NCBI RefSeq assembly: GCF_900269665.1
Contig: NZ_LT985361.1
Location: forward strand, 1,891,459 to 1,955,458
Direction: 5' to 3'
Source of the DNA: Nocardia suismassiliense
Lineage (GTDB): Bacteria > Actinomycetota > Actinomycetes > Mycobacteriales > Mycobacteriaceae
Length of the DNA stretch: 64,000 nucleotides
Under the pieces are notes generated by a model that was given only the letters and a program-made list of their open reading frames with translations, was not told where the DNA came from and searched no databases. Made by a program: the position numbers and the translations under genes. Shown one piece after another: positions 50,171-58,722 of this stretch (the stretch's first letter is position 1; each line of letters starts with the position of its first letter).

Positions 50171-51691
50171 TCAGTCGTCTACGTCTATCCAGTCGAGGGT
50201 GCGCGACACGGCCTTTTGCCAGCGGGCGTAGCCGCGTGCGCGCTGCTCCTCGGTTCCGGTGGGGTTCCAGCGTTTGTCTTCGTGCCAGTTCTGCACGAGT
50301 TCGTCGGTGTTGCTCCAGAATCCGACGGCGAGCCCGGCCGCGTAGGCGGCGCCGAGCGCGGTGGTTTCGGCGACCACCGGTCGCGACACCGGCACACCGA
50401 GGAAGTCGGCCTGCAGCTGCATGCACAGCTCGTTGGCGGTGACGCCGCCGTCCACCCGCAGCACGTCGAGCTGCACGCCGGAGTCGGCCTGCATGGCCTC
50501 GACCACGTCGCGGGTCTGGTAGCAAATGGATTCCAGCGTCGCCCGCGCCAGGTGGGCGTTGGTGCTGAAACGGGACAGCCCGACGATGGCGCCGCGCGCG
50601 TCGGAGCGCCAGTAGGGCGCGAACAGTCCGGAGAAGGCGGGCACGAAGTACACGCCACCGTTGTCGTCGACCTGCCTGGCCAGCGATTCGCTTTGCGACG
50701 CACCGGAAATGATGCCGAGCTGATCGCGCAGCCACTGCACCGCCGAACCGGTCACCGCGATCGAACCTTCGAGCGCGTACACCGGCTTGTCGTCGCCGAA
50801 CTGGTAAGCGACCGTGGTGAGCAGCCCGTGCTGCGAGCGCACGATCTCGGTACCGGTGTTGAGCAGCAAGAAGTTTCCGGTGCCGTAGGTGTTCTTCGCC
50901 TCGCCGGGCCGGAAACACACCTGGCCGACCGTGGCCGCCTGCTGGTCGCCGAGCACACCGGCCAGCGGCACCTCACCGCCGAAAGGCCCGTCGGCCCTGG
51001 TCTTTCCGAACAGTTCGGGGTTCGACGACGGCGCGATGGCCGGCAGCATGGACCGTGGAATGTTGAAGATGGACAGCAGTTCGTCGTCCCAGTCGGAGGT
51101 TTCCAGGTTCATCAGCATGGTGCGGCTGGCGTTGGTCGGGTCGGTGACGTGCACCCCGCCGTCGACCCCGCCGGTCAGGTTCCACAGCAGCCAGCTGTCG
51201 GTGGTCCCGAAGATCGCCTCGCCGCGCTCGGCCGCCTCGGCGACGCCGGGCACGTTGTCCAGAATCCAGCGCAGCTTGCCGCCGGAAAAGTAAGTGGCAG
51301 GCGGCAATCCGGCCTTGTGCCGAATGGTGTCGCCATGGCCGGCGCGCTCGAGTTCGGCGGCGATGCGGTCGGTGCGGGTGTCCTGCCAGACGATGGCGTT
51401 GCAGTAGGGCCGCCCGGTCCGGCGGCTCCACACCACGGTGGTTTCGCGCTGGTTGGTGACGCCGACCGCGGCCAGGTCGCTCGCGTCGAGATCGGCCTTG
51501 GTGAGGGTGCTCTGGATGACCGCCCGGGTGCGTTCCCAGATCTCGGTCGGATCGTGCTCCACCCAGCCCGCACGCGGCAGGATCTGCTGGTGCTCTAGCT
51601 GGTGGCGAGCGATCTCGTTGCCGTTGTGATCGAACACCATGAAGCGCGTGCTCGTGGTGCCCTGGTCGATGGCGCCGACATACTGGCTCAT
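50171..51691 (-). CDS. glpK: Glycerol kinase (first copy)
   Basis: A 506-residue FGGY kinase. [18 protein letters not shown] at the N-terminus is the phosphate-binding loop of Glp[43 protein letters not shown] and [13 protein letters not shown] follow in the usual order, as does the C-terminal [19 protein letters not shown]. It phosphorylates glycerol with ATP, trapping it in the cell. Situated between glpF and glpD. A second, complete glpK lies on the opposite strand 1.9 kb away. Confidence 0.95.
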   Translation of the reverse strand: MSQYVGAIDQGTTSTRFMVFDHNGNEIARHQLEHQQILPRAGWVEHDPTEIWERTRAVIQSTLTKADLDASDLAAVGVTNQRETTVVWSRRTGRPYCNAIVWQDTRTDRIAAELERAGHGDTIRHKAGLPPATYFSGGKLRWILDNVPGVAEAAERGEAIFGTTDSWLLWNLTGGVDGGVHVTDPTNASRTMLMNLETSDWDDELLSIFNIPRSMLPAIAPSSNPELFGKTRADGPFGGEVPLAGVLGDQQAATVGQVCFRPGEAKNTYGTGNFLLLNTGTEIVRSQHGLLTTVAYQFGDDKPVYALEGSIAVTGSAVQWLRDQLGIISGASQSESLARQVDDNGGVYFVPAFSGLFAPYWRSDARGAIVGLSRFSTNAHLARATLESICYQTRDVVEAMQADSGVQLDVLRVDGGVTANELCMQLQADFLGVPVSRPVVAETTALGAAYAAGLAVGFWSNTDELVQNWHEDKRWNPTGTEEQRARGYARWQKAVSRTLDWIDVDD

Positions 51692-51732
51692 CGTGGTCCT
51701 TTCGAAGAAAAACTACAGAGAGAAAAGGTGAT

Positions 51733-52560
51733 TCAGAAAAGGACCTGAGAGGCCAGCCCGGCGAGCACGCCGCCCGCCAGCGGACCGAGGATCGGGACCC
51801 AGGCGTAGCTCCAGTCGGACCTCTTGCGATTGGGCCCGGGCGACCCGGTGTGTTGGGGAAGTCGTTCGGCGGAAGAACCGCCGACACCCGCACCCGCGGG
51901 CTCACGAACCGGCGCGGCGGCCACACCCTTACTTACCGGCAGCAGCGCATGCGCAAGCCGAGGCCCGAGATCACGAGCCGGATTGATGGCGTACCCCGTC
52001 GGCCCGCCGAGCGAGGCGCCGATACCGACCACCAGCAACGCCGCCGCGAGCGGGCCGAGGCCGGTCGCGGTGTGACCGATGGACAGCAGCACCAGGACGA
52101 GCGCGAAGGTGGCGATCACCTCGGTGGCGAAGTTCCAGCGCAGCCCGCGGATCGCGGGACCGGTGGCGAACACACCCAGCTTCTTCGCCTCGTCGGTCTC
52201 CTCGTCGAAGTGCCGCTTGTAGGCCACATAGGCCAGATTCGCGCCGATGAACGCGCCGACCAGCTGGCCGGTGATGTAGGCGATGGTGGTGGCGACAGTG
52301 ATGTCGATGTCGGGGCCGTATTGATCGGCGCCGCTGAAGAGGACGCCGATGGTGTAGGCGGGATTGAGGTGGCCGCCGGTTTTATAGGCGACATACACCC
52401 CGGCGAGCACGCCGAAACCCCAGCCGAAGTTGATCAGTAACCAGCCACCGTCGAATCCCTTGGATTTGGTCAGCAACACATTCGCGACCACGCCGACGCC
52501 GAGTAGCACCAGCATTCCCGTGCCGAGTGCTTCACTCAGGAAGATCGAGCCGAAGTTCAC
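51733..52560 (-). CDS. glpF: Glycerol uptake facilitator (aquaporin family)
   Basis: A 275-residue MIP channel with six membrane segments and two half-helices: the first NPA box is GGHLNPAY and the second GYAINPARDLGPRL. Asp after the second box is the mark of glycerol-conducting members. Between NPA2 and the last helix there is a hydrophilic insertion of about 30-35 residues (PVREPAGAGVGGSSAERLPQ onwards), not usual in GlpF. A GTG start at 52560 after GGAG is preferred; ATG at 52593 would add 11 residues. First gene of the glp operon. Confidence 0.93.
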   Translation of the reverse strand: MNFGSIFLSEALGTGMLVLLGVGVVANVLLTKSKGFDGGWLLINFGWGFGVLAGVYVAYKTGGHLNPAYTIGVLFSGADQYGPDIDITVATTIAYITGQLVGAFIGANLAYVAYKRHFDEETDEAKKLGVFATGPAIRGLRWNFATEVIATFALVLVLLSIGHTATGLGPLAAALLVVGIGASLGGPTGYAINPARDLGPRLAHALLPVSKGVAAAPVREPAGAGVGGSSAERLPQHTGSPGPNRKRSDWSYAWVPILGPLAGGVLAGLASQVLF

Positions 52561-52648
52561 CGTTGAGTCTCCGTTCGCCCTGCGGCCGCTCATGCGACCC
52601 TGCGGACCTCGACGTTACGACCGGATCGAGGAACCGGACATAGGGCAC

Positions 52649-52665
52649 GTTCGACAATGCTGAAC
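52649..52665. promoter_or_regulatory. Candidate GylR/IclR operator, glpF-proximal copy
   Basis: Read on the minus strand this is GTTCAGCATTGTCGAAC, a 17-bp imperfect palindrome 89 bp upstream of the glpF start. It matches the copy at 52776 in 14 of 17 positions, both having the core GTTC-NN-CATTGTCGAA. Confidence 0.65.
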
Positions 52666-52775
52666 GGCCGGGGTGGTTGTGGGGGGCCGCTGCCGCTACT
52701 GTCGGGCGCCCGAGGGCGTCGACATGACGCACGTCACACCGGCGCGCCGGGTGTGTTGCTCGCCGTTCACCACAT

Positions 52776-52792
52776 GTTCGACATTGTCGAAT
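52776..52792. promoter_or_regulatory. Candidate GylR/IclR operator, regulator-proximal copy
   Basis: GTTCGACATTGTCGAAT carries TTCGAC-ATT-GTCGAA as a perfect inverted repeat and ends 22 bp before the regulator's ATG. The two copies in one divergent intergenic region suggest that the regulator controls both glpFKD and its own operon, as GylR does in Streptomyces. Confidence 0.65.
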
Positions 52793-52813
52793 CGAGAGGT
52801 TAGGTTTCGGTTC

Positions 52814-53578
52814 ATGCCCGGTCCGATCCAATCGATCGAACGAGCGGCGGCCATTCTGCGGCTGCTCGCCCGCGGCGCGGGCCGCCTGGGCGTCGGCGAG
52901 ATCGCCGGCGCGCTCGACCTTGCCAAACCCACCGCGCACGGCATCCTGCGCACCCTGCAAGGTGTGGGGTTCGTCGAACAGGACGCGGCGACCGGCAAGT
53001 ACCAGCTGGGCGCGGCCCTGCTGCACCTCGGTACCAGTTATCTCGATGCCAACGAGCTGCGCTCGCGGGCGATCAACTGGGCCGACGCGCTGGCAGCACG
53101 CACCGGCGAGGCGGTGCGCATCGGCGCGCCGGTAGACGGCAGCGTGGTGGTCGTGCACCACGTCTTCCGTCCGGACAACACCGAACAGGCACTCGAACTC
53201 GGTGAACTGCTGCCGCCGCACGCGACCGCGCTCGGCAAGGTGCTGCTGGCCTTCGACGCGGAACTCGCGGCCACGGTGCGCGCGGGCGAGCTGCCCTCGC
53301 TCACCCGCCGCACCATCGTCGACCGCCCCGCACTCAATCGAGCTCTCGCCGCGGTGCGGCAGGCAGGCTGGGCTGGGGACACCGAGGAATTCCGGCCCGG
53401 CGAAGCGGGCATCGCGGCACCCATCCGTGCGCACGGCGGACTCGTGGTGGGCGCCATCGGCATCAGCGGACCGGTCGACCGGCTCTGCGACCCGCAATTA
53501 CGGCACCGTCCCGCGCTGATCGGCCTGGTGCGCGACGCCGCGCACGCGGTCTCGCGGGACCTCGGCGCCGGACACTGA
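52814..53578 (+). CDS. IclR-family regulator of glycerol use (GylR-like)
   Basis: A 254-residue IclR protein: winged helix-turn-helix at 1-70 (IQSIERAAAILRLLARGAGR; LGVGEIAGALDLAKPTAHGI) and an effector-binding domain (about 80-250; LPPHATALGKVLLAF, GDTEEFRPGEAGIAAPI). Divergent from glpFKD and 30 bp before a second glycerol kinase gene, the context of GylR, repressor of the Streptomyces glycerol operon. ATG at 52814 follows TAGGTTTCGGTTC. Effector is probably glycerol or glycerol-3-phosphate (inference). Confidence 0.9.
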   Translation: MPGPIQSIERAAAILRLLARGAGRLGVGEIAGALDLAKPTAHGILRTLQGVGFVEQDAATGKYQLGAALLHLGTSYLDANELRSRAINWADALAARTGEAVRIGAPVDGSVVVVHHVFRPDNTEQALELGELLPPHATALGKVLLAFDAELAATVRAGELPSLTRRTIVDRPALNRALAAVRQAGWAGDTEEFRPGEAGIAAPIRAHGGLVVGAIGISGPVDRLCDPQLRHRPALIGLVRDAAHAVSRDLGAGH

Positions 53579-53608
53579 CACAGCTATATATGGCACGAGA
53601 GGACACGG

Positions 53609-55132
53609 ATGACGCAGCGGTTTGTGCTCGCGATCGACCAGGGCACCACCTCCACCAGGTGCATCCTGTTCGATCAGCGCGCACGCCTGGTCGGTGTGGC
53701 ACAGCGCGAGCATCAGCAGCACTATCCGCGGCCGGGCTGGGTCGAGCAGGACGCGATGGAGATCTGGCGCAATGTCGACCGGATCGTGCCGCAGGCGCTG
53801 CGCGACTCCGGTATCACCGCGGATCAGGTTGCCGCCCTCGGCATCGCGAACCAGCGGGAGACCACGGTGGTGTGGGATCGCCGCACCGGCACGCCGATCC
53901 GGCGGGCCATCGTCTGGCAGGACACGCGCACCGAGGAATTGGTCCGTGACTTCGCGGAAAAGCCTGGCGCGCAACGTATTCGAGAGATATGCGGGTTGCC
54001 GCTGGCCACCTACTTCGCCGCGCCCCGGCTGCGCTGGCTGCTGGATACCATTCCGGGCCTGCGGGATCGGGCCGAACGCGGCGAGGTGCTGTTCGGCACC
54101 ATGGAAACCTGGCTGATCTGGAATCTGACCGGCGGCGTCGACGGCGGCCTGCATCTGACCGATGTCACCAATGCCAGCCGCACGCTGCTGATGAATCTCA
54201 CCACGCTGACCTGGGACGCGGAGCTGCTGAGCTTCTTCGAGATCCCCGCGGCCATGCTGCCGCGCATCCAGCCGTCGACGGCGTCGTACGGCACGACCCG
54301 CCGGGTGGTGCCCGGTATCCCGATCGCCGCCGCGCTGGGCGACCAGCACGCCGCGCTGTTCGGCCAAACCTGCTTCGCGCGTGGGGAAACCAAGTGCACG
54401 TACGGCACCGGCGGCTTCCTCATGATGAACACCGGCCGCGAACTGGTGCAGTCCTCGCACGGCCTGCTCACCACCATCGGCTACCAGATCGGCGACGAGC
54501 AGCCGGTGTACGCGCTGGAGGGGCCGATCGCGGTGACCGGCTCGCTGGTGCAGTGGGTGCGCGACAACATCGGCCTGGTCACCAGCGCACCGGAGATCGA
54601 AACCCTCGCTCGCACAGTGCAAGACAACGGCGGCTGCTACATCGTGCCCGCGTTCTCCGGTCTCTACGCGCCGCACTGGCGCAGTGACGCGCGCGGCCTG
54701 ATCGCCGGCCTGACATCCTATATCACCAAGGGCCACATCGCCCGTGCGGTCCTGGAGGCGACCGCATGGCAGACCCGCGAGGTGGTCGACGCGATGAACG
54801 CCGACTCCGGTTTACAGGCCCGCGCACTGCGCGTCGACGGCGGCATGACGTCGGACAACCTGCTCATGCAGATCGTCGCCGACGTCCTCGACGTGCCCGT
54901 CATGCGCCCGTTCAACGCCGAAACCGTCTCGCTCGGTGCGGCTTACGCCGCCGGGCTCGCCGTCGGCTACTGGCCGGACCTGGAGGGCCTGCGCAACAAC
55001 TGGCGCCTTGCCGCGCAATGGATGCCGCAGATGGATCCGGTGCACCGCGCGGACGAGTACGAGAACTGGCAGCGCGCAGTGCAATTGACCTTCGGCTGGT
55101 TGCGCTCGAAACGACATCGGCAGGGAGCCTGA
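53609..55132 (+). CDS. glpK: Glycerol kinase (second copy)
   Basis: A 507-residue FGGY kinase, complete and with all GlpK landmarks: [80 protein letters not shown] and [20 protein letters not shown]. It is clearly diverged from the first copy, so it is not a recent duplicate. It lies 30 bp after the IclR-family gene and is probably co-transcribed with it. Different affinity, regulation or a related polyol substrate could explain two kinases. Confidence 0.93.
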   Translation: MTQRFVLAIDQGTTSTRCILFDQRARLVGVAQREHQQHYPRPGWVEQDAMEIWRNVDRIVPQALRDSGITADQVAALGIANQRETTVVWDRRTGTPIRRAIVWQDTRTEELVRDFAEKPGAQRIREICGLPLATYFAAPRLRWLLDTIPGLRDRAERGEVLFGTMETWLIWNLTGGVDGGLHLTDVTNASRTLLMNLTTLTWDAELLSFFEIPAAMLPRIQPSTASYGTTRRVVPGIPIAAALGDQHAALFGQTCFARGETKCTYGTGGFLMMNTGRELVQSSHGLLTTIGYQIGDEQPVYALEGPIAVTGSLVQWVRDNIGLVTSAPEIETLARTVQDNGGCYIVPAFSGLYAPHWRSDARGLIAGLTSYITKGHIARAVLEATAWQTREVVDAMNADSGLQARALRVDGGMTSDNLLMQIVADVLDVPVMRPFNAETVSLGAAYAAGLAVGYWPDLEGLRNNWRLAAQWMPQMDPVHRADEYENWQRAVQLTFGWLRSKRHRQGA

Positions 55133-55221
55133 CGCGCTTCGTCATCGAGCGGTGCGTTGTCAGAGAGAGATCGGCTCCGCGCCAAGCTACGTGGCGAGGG
55201 AAGATGCCCTGACCGTGTTAC

Positions 55222-56532
55222 CTATCCGGTGCCGGCAACCGGAGCGCGCAGCGACCCCGCGATATTCGAACGGACCCGGGCGGCGGTCCGGCGCAGGCGG
55301 CCACCTTTGAGCCCGGCCTCCAGCTCCAGCCGGACGCGACCGTTGTGCAGGGCGGTGCGCAAACCTGTTGTCACACCGGAGATTTCCGGGACGGCGAAGG
55401 TGGTTCCGGTTTGGAACTTGCGCTCCGAGGCGGTCTCCGGCGCGTCGTCCGACGTGGCGATCAGGAAGCGATCCGGGACGGCGAGCTTGTGGATGGTCCG
55501 CATGGTCAGCAGGTACTGGCGCAGCAACGAACCGCTGGTGTAGGGCAGGTCGTATTTGTCGCAGAGCGCGCGAACCCGGACAGCGATCTCGGCGTAGCGG
55601 TTGCTGGGCAGGTCAGGGAAGAGGTGGTGTTCGATTTGGTAACACAGGTTTCCGCTGGCGAAGGCCAGGGTCGGGCCTGCGTCGAAGTTCGCGGTGCCGA
55701 GCATCTGGCGCAGGTACCACTCGGATTTGGTCTCGTCTTCCAGCGCGGCGGGGGTGAACTTCTCCGCGCCGTCGGGGAAGTGGCCGCAGAAGATGACCAC
55801 ATAGGCCCAGGCATTGCGCACGACGTTGGCGGTGACGTTGGCCGTCAGTGCACGGCGCCAGCGCTTTCCGCTCAGCGCGGGGAAGAGCACGTAGTCCTTG
55901 AGCGCCTGACGGGAGATCTTCTTCAGAAAAGCCTTTGTCACAGCGGACTTTTCGGCCTTGGTCTCGAAACGGTCCCGGTCCGCGTACAGCCCGTGCAGGC
56001 CGATGCCCCACTCGAAGGTGGTGGCCAGCAGCAGATTCTGCAGCGGCTGGAAGAGATGGCTGGGCTCCCATGGCTGGTCCCTGGTCACCCGCATCACGCC
56101 GAAGCCGATGTCGTCGTCCATGTCCAGCACGTTGGTGTAGAGGTGGTGGCGGAAGTTGTGCGAGTACTTCCACTGGGTGGACAGCCCGACCATGTCCCAC
56201 TCCCAGCTGGTGGAGTGGATCTCCGGGTCGTTCATCCAATCCCACTGGCCGTGCGAGACGTTGTGCCCGATCTCCATGTTCTCGATGCTCTTGGCCGCGG
56301 CCAGCGCCGCCGTGCCGAGCAGCCAGCCCGCCTTGTTCCGGTTCGCCGCGATGATCAGTCGGGCGACGGTGTCCAGGGCGCGCTGGAACCGGATGGTGCG
56401 CCGGATGTAGGCCGCGTCGCGGCCGCCGAGCGATTCACTGACGTCACGATGGATCGCGTCGAGTTCGGTACCGAGCGCCTCGATGTCTTCCTTGCTCAGG
56501 TGCGCGTACACAGCAATGTCGGTGATGGCCAT
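55222..56532 (-). CDS. Membrane fatty-acid/acyl-CoA desaturase, DesA3-like
   Basis: A 436-residue desaturase with the three histidine boxes of the membrane di-iron family: GHNVSHGQWDW (His90/His94), HNFRHH (125-130) and QIEHHLFP (299-306). Length and sequence resemble DesA3 of M. tuberculosis, the stearoyl-CoA delta-9 desaturase that makes oleate for membrane lipids and triglycerides. The oxidoreductase that partners DesA3 there (Rv3230c) is not adjacent here. The C-terminal 60 residues are basic. It is transcribed from the 334-bp divergent region. Confidence 0.92.
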   Translation of the reverse strand: MAITDIAVYAHLSKEDIEALGTELDAIHRDVSESLGGRDAAYIRRTIRFQRALDTVARLIIAANRNKAGWLLGTAALAAAKSIENMEIGHNVSHGQWDWMNDPEIHSTSWEWDMVGLSTQWKYSHNFRHHLYTNVLDMDDDIGFGVMRVTRDQPWEPSHLFQPLQNLLLATTFEWGIGLHGLYADRDRFETKAEKSAVTKAFLKKISRQALKDYVLFPALSGKRWRRALTANVTANVVRNAWAYVVIFCGHFPDGAEKFTPAALEDETKSEWYLRQMLGTANFDAGPTLAFASGNLCYQIEHHLFPDLPSNRYAEIAVRVRALCDKYDLPYTSGSLLRQYLLTMRTIHKLAVPDRFLIATSDDAPETASERKFQTGTTFAVPEISGVTTGLRTALHNGRVRLELEAGLKGGRLRRTAARVRSNIAGSLRAPVAGTG

Positions 56533-56866
56533 GGGTCCTCTTCGGATGGAGCGGCTGCGCAGCCGCGGGGAAGCCCGGTCGGGCCGCCGACACGGGGAGC
56601 GATCGGCGTTGCTCAGCGGAACCGAGCTCGAAGGCCGGCCGATGCGGAAGGCCGACGAGATTCTTGGTTCGACGCTACCAGCGCTTCCGATACCACCAGG
56701 TCAACAGCGGACGGCCGCCGGAACAACGGGGTATGGCCGCGCGGAATCGCGACGTTCCGGACACGACAACATCCCAGTTCGAGCGGGATCATGCGCGATC
56801 TGCGCCGCGGACAAGGTTCAATAGAGGGGATTGGCTATTCGCGGCCGATCGGAGGAGGCTCGACGG
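56533..56866. other. Divergent intergenic region
   Basis: Between the desaturase and a small ORF. It must hold the desaturase promoter and that of the ORF; I see no clear operator palindrome and no additional coding frame with a ribosome site. Confidence 0.5.
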
Positions 56867-57034
56867 ATGAGTCAGGAAAGCGGGCAAGGGTCCGGGCTGT
56901 TCAGCCATGACACCATTCCCATTCAGGTGTATACGCCTGCCGAGAGCAGTGACGTACATCATCAGCCGGTATTCAGTAGAGCCGAGGATGGCTCCGGGTC
57001 TGCTGTCGGGGAGGTCGCGCCGCCGCACGCCTGA
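56867..57034 (+). CDS. Small hypothetical protein, 55 residues
   Basis: MSQESGQGSGLFSHDTIPIQ then VYTPAESSDVHHQPVFSRAE and a Gly/Ala/Pro end. Polar, no membrane segment, probably disordered. Support comes from GGAGGAGG (56851-56858) eight bases before the ATG and a very strong hairpin 14 bp after the stop. Codon bias is only moderate. Function unknown. Confidence 0.5.
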   Translation: MSQESGQGSGLFSHDTIPIQVYTPAESSDVHHQPVFSRAEDGSGSAVGEVAPPHA

Positions 57035-57048
57035 CGCCGGACATGACG

Positions 57049-57085
57049 CGAGCCCCCGCATCTCCTTGAGAGATGCGGGGGCTCG
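57049..57085. terminator. Strong 16-bp terminator hairpin
   Basis: CGAGCCCCCGCATCTC (57049-57064) and GAGATGCGGGGGCTCG (57070-57085) pair perfectly around a five-base loop. It separates the small ORF from the convergent cold-shock gene and can serve both directions. Confidence 0.85.
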
Positions 57086-57183
57086 GGCCGTTTCGGGCCC
57101 GGCGGGACCGAAGCGCTCGCGTTCGGTTGATGCGTCGCACACCACGACCGTGGGGTGTGCGAGACATCAAGGGCTGTGCGGGT

Positions 57184-57429
57184 TTACGCCGCAGCGGTGG
57201 ATAACAATGCCATCGGGCGTACCGCGGTGGCCTCGACGCCGCGCGGGCGCAGCTCGCAGGTGAAAACTACGGGCTGGCCCGCGGAGAGGGTTTTGAAGCC
57301 GGGGGAGTCGATGCTGGAATACTCCACAAAGACCCCGTTCGGGTATTCGGGGGATTCGAGGAAGCCGAATCCTTTGGCGGTGTCGAACCACCGGACGGTG
57401 CCGTGCACCCAGTTCTCGCCGTCGCTCAT
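57184..57429 (-). CDS. Cold-shock-domain protein
   Basis: An 81-residue CSD protein: GTVRWFDTAKGFGFLESPEY contains the RNP1-type KGFGFL, while the second RNA-binding motif is degenerate (GVFVEYSSI rather than VFVHYS). Such proteins bind single-stranded nucleic acids and melt mRNA structure. GAGG seven bases upstream gives ATG at 57429 (MSDGENWVHG). The C-terminal part (ATAVRPMALLSTAAA) differs from classic CspA, so it is an actinobacterial CspB/CspA-like variant. Confidence 0.9.
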   Translation of the reverse strand: MSDGENWVHGTVRWFDTAKGFGFLESPEYPNGVFVEYSSIDSPGFKTLSAGQPVVFTCELRPRGVEATAVRPMALLSTAAA

Positions 57430-57876
57430 CGCGCGACCTCGAAGGCGCTCGCGCGCTCGCCGGACCCGGATTGCATCACCTGCTGCCACCAGGAGGCGAG
57501 TGGGCTCGGGTCTGGCCACACGACGGCGGGACCCGATCGGGCAGTCTTATGCGTGGATACTTTCTGCGAAGCTCTGAACTTGTCTGAACGAACCACGGTC
57601 GGACGATCTCCTCGGAGTCGGTACATTACGCGGGCATCCCCGCGTACGCCGGATGCCCGCTACTGCGTTACTCAAACTGTAAGCACCCGAACGGATATTC
57701 GCCCGAATTCCGCTTCCACTCGGTACAACGTCACATTCCGTCGTCGGCCGAACTCGGCCGCCGGAAAACAACTGGCCGAGCCCCGTGCGGGCCCGGGCAG
57801 TGGTGCGGTGCTGCCGCCGCCCGGCGCGACGGAGTGCGGTCGAGGGGCACGACGGCGCTGTACTACCGTCGCTGGC
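57430..57876. other. Divergent intergenic region without a supported gene
   Basis: This 447-bp stretch lies between the cold-shock and DUF72 starts. Long frames cross it but have low-complexity or Cys/Arg-rich translations with no ribosome site. Cold-shock genes often have a long structured leader, so part of it may be 5' untranslated RNA. Confidence 0.5.
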
Positions 57877-58716
57877 ATGCGGCTTCACGTGGGCTGTGCG
57901 ATGTGGACGCACCCGTCATGGCAGGAATGGCAACCGTCTTCGGGGGATCGGCTGGCCGCCTACGCCGACCGGTGCAACGCGGTCGAGGGCAACACCACCT
58001 TCTACGCGATACCGGCGCGCCGCACGGTGGAGTCGTGGGCCGCGCAGACCGCGCCCGAGTTCCGGTTCGTGGTGAAACTGCACCGATCGATCACCCATGA
58101 GCGCAGGCTGACCGGGGTCGACGAGGAGATGCGCGCGTTTCTGTCGGCGATCGAACCGCTCGGCCCGCGCGCGCACGCCCTGTGGGTGCAGTTGCCCGCC
58201 TCGTTCGGCCCGAACGATCTCGGCCCGCTCGCGCTGTTTCTGCGCAGGCTGCCGCAGCAGTACCGCTCGGCGGTCGAGGTCCGGCATCGCGCGTTCTTCG
58301 AGAACGAGCAAGCCGCCCGGCAGCTGGAAAGCGTGCTCGCCCGGGTCGGCGCCGAGTGGATACCCTTCGACACCACAACACTTTTCGACGGACTACCGGT
58401 CACCGCCGCCGAGCAGGAAGCGTGGTCGAAGAAGCCGAGGGTGCCGCGCCGGACCCGCGCCCTCACCGAATTCCCGATCGTCCGCTATCACGGCCGCGAC
58501 TCGACCGAGCGCACGGTCGACGGCTGGCAGCCGTGGATCGGCACGGTCGTCGAGTGGCTGCGCGAGGGCCGATCGCCGACCGTCTTCATCCACACCCCGG
58601 ACAATGCCGAGGGCGTACCGCTCGCGCGCCGCTTCCACGAGGCGGTGCGCGCCGAGCTGCCCGAGCTCGCACCGCTGCCCGAACCGGCGCCCACCGACCC
58701 GATGACCCTCTTCTGA
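57877..58716 (+). CDS. DUF72 domain protein
   Basis: A 279-residue protein of the DUF72 (YecE-like) TIM-barrel family: MRLHVGCAMWTHPSWQEWQP, AVEGNTTFYAIPARRTVESW, FRFVVKLHRSITHERRL, AVEVRHRAFF and VFIHTPDNAEGVPLARRF. The conserved Trp, Glu, Thr and Arg residues suggest an enzyme, but the reaction is unknown. The start is ATG at 57877; the frame is open far upstream without a ribosome site. The end lies 6 bp from the convergent lipase gene. Confidence 0.88.
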   Translation: MRLHVGCAMWTHPSWQEWQPSSGDRLAAYADRCNAVEGNTTFYAIPARRTVESWAAQTAPEFRFVVKLHRSITHERRLTGVDEEMRAFLSAIEPLGPRAHALWVQLPASFGPNDLGPLALFLRRLPQQYRSAVEVRHRAFFENEQAARQLESVLARVGAEWIPFDTTTLFDGLPVTAAEQEAWSKKPRVPRRTRALTEFPIVRYHGRDSTERTVDGWQPWIGTVVEWLREGRSPTVFIHTPDNAEGVPLARRFHEAVRAELPELAPLPEPAPTDPMTLF

Positions 58717-58722
58717 CGCGGG

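Noticed and set aside
55345-56910. A 521-codon plus-strand frame opposite the desaturase
   Set aside because: The three histidine boxes place the coding strand on the minus side.
57403-57876. Upstream extension of the DUF72 frame
   Set aside because: Family members begin at MRLHVGCAMW; the extension has poor codon use and no ribosome site.
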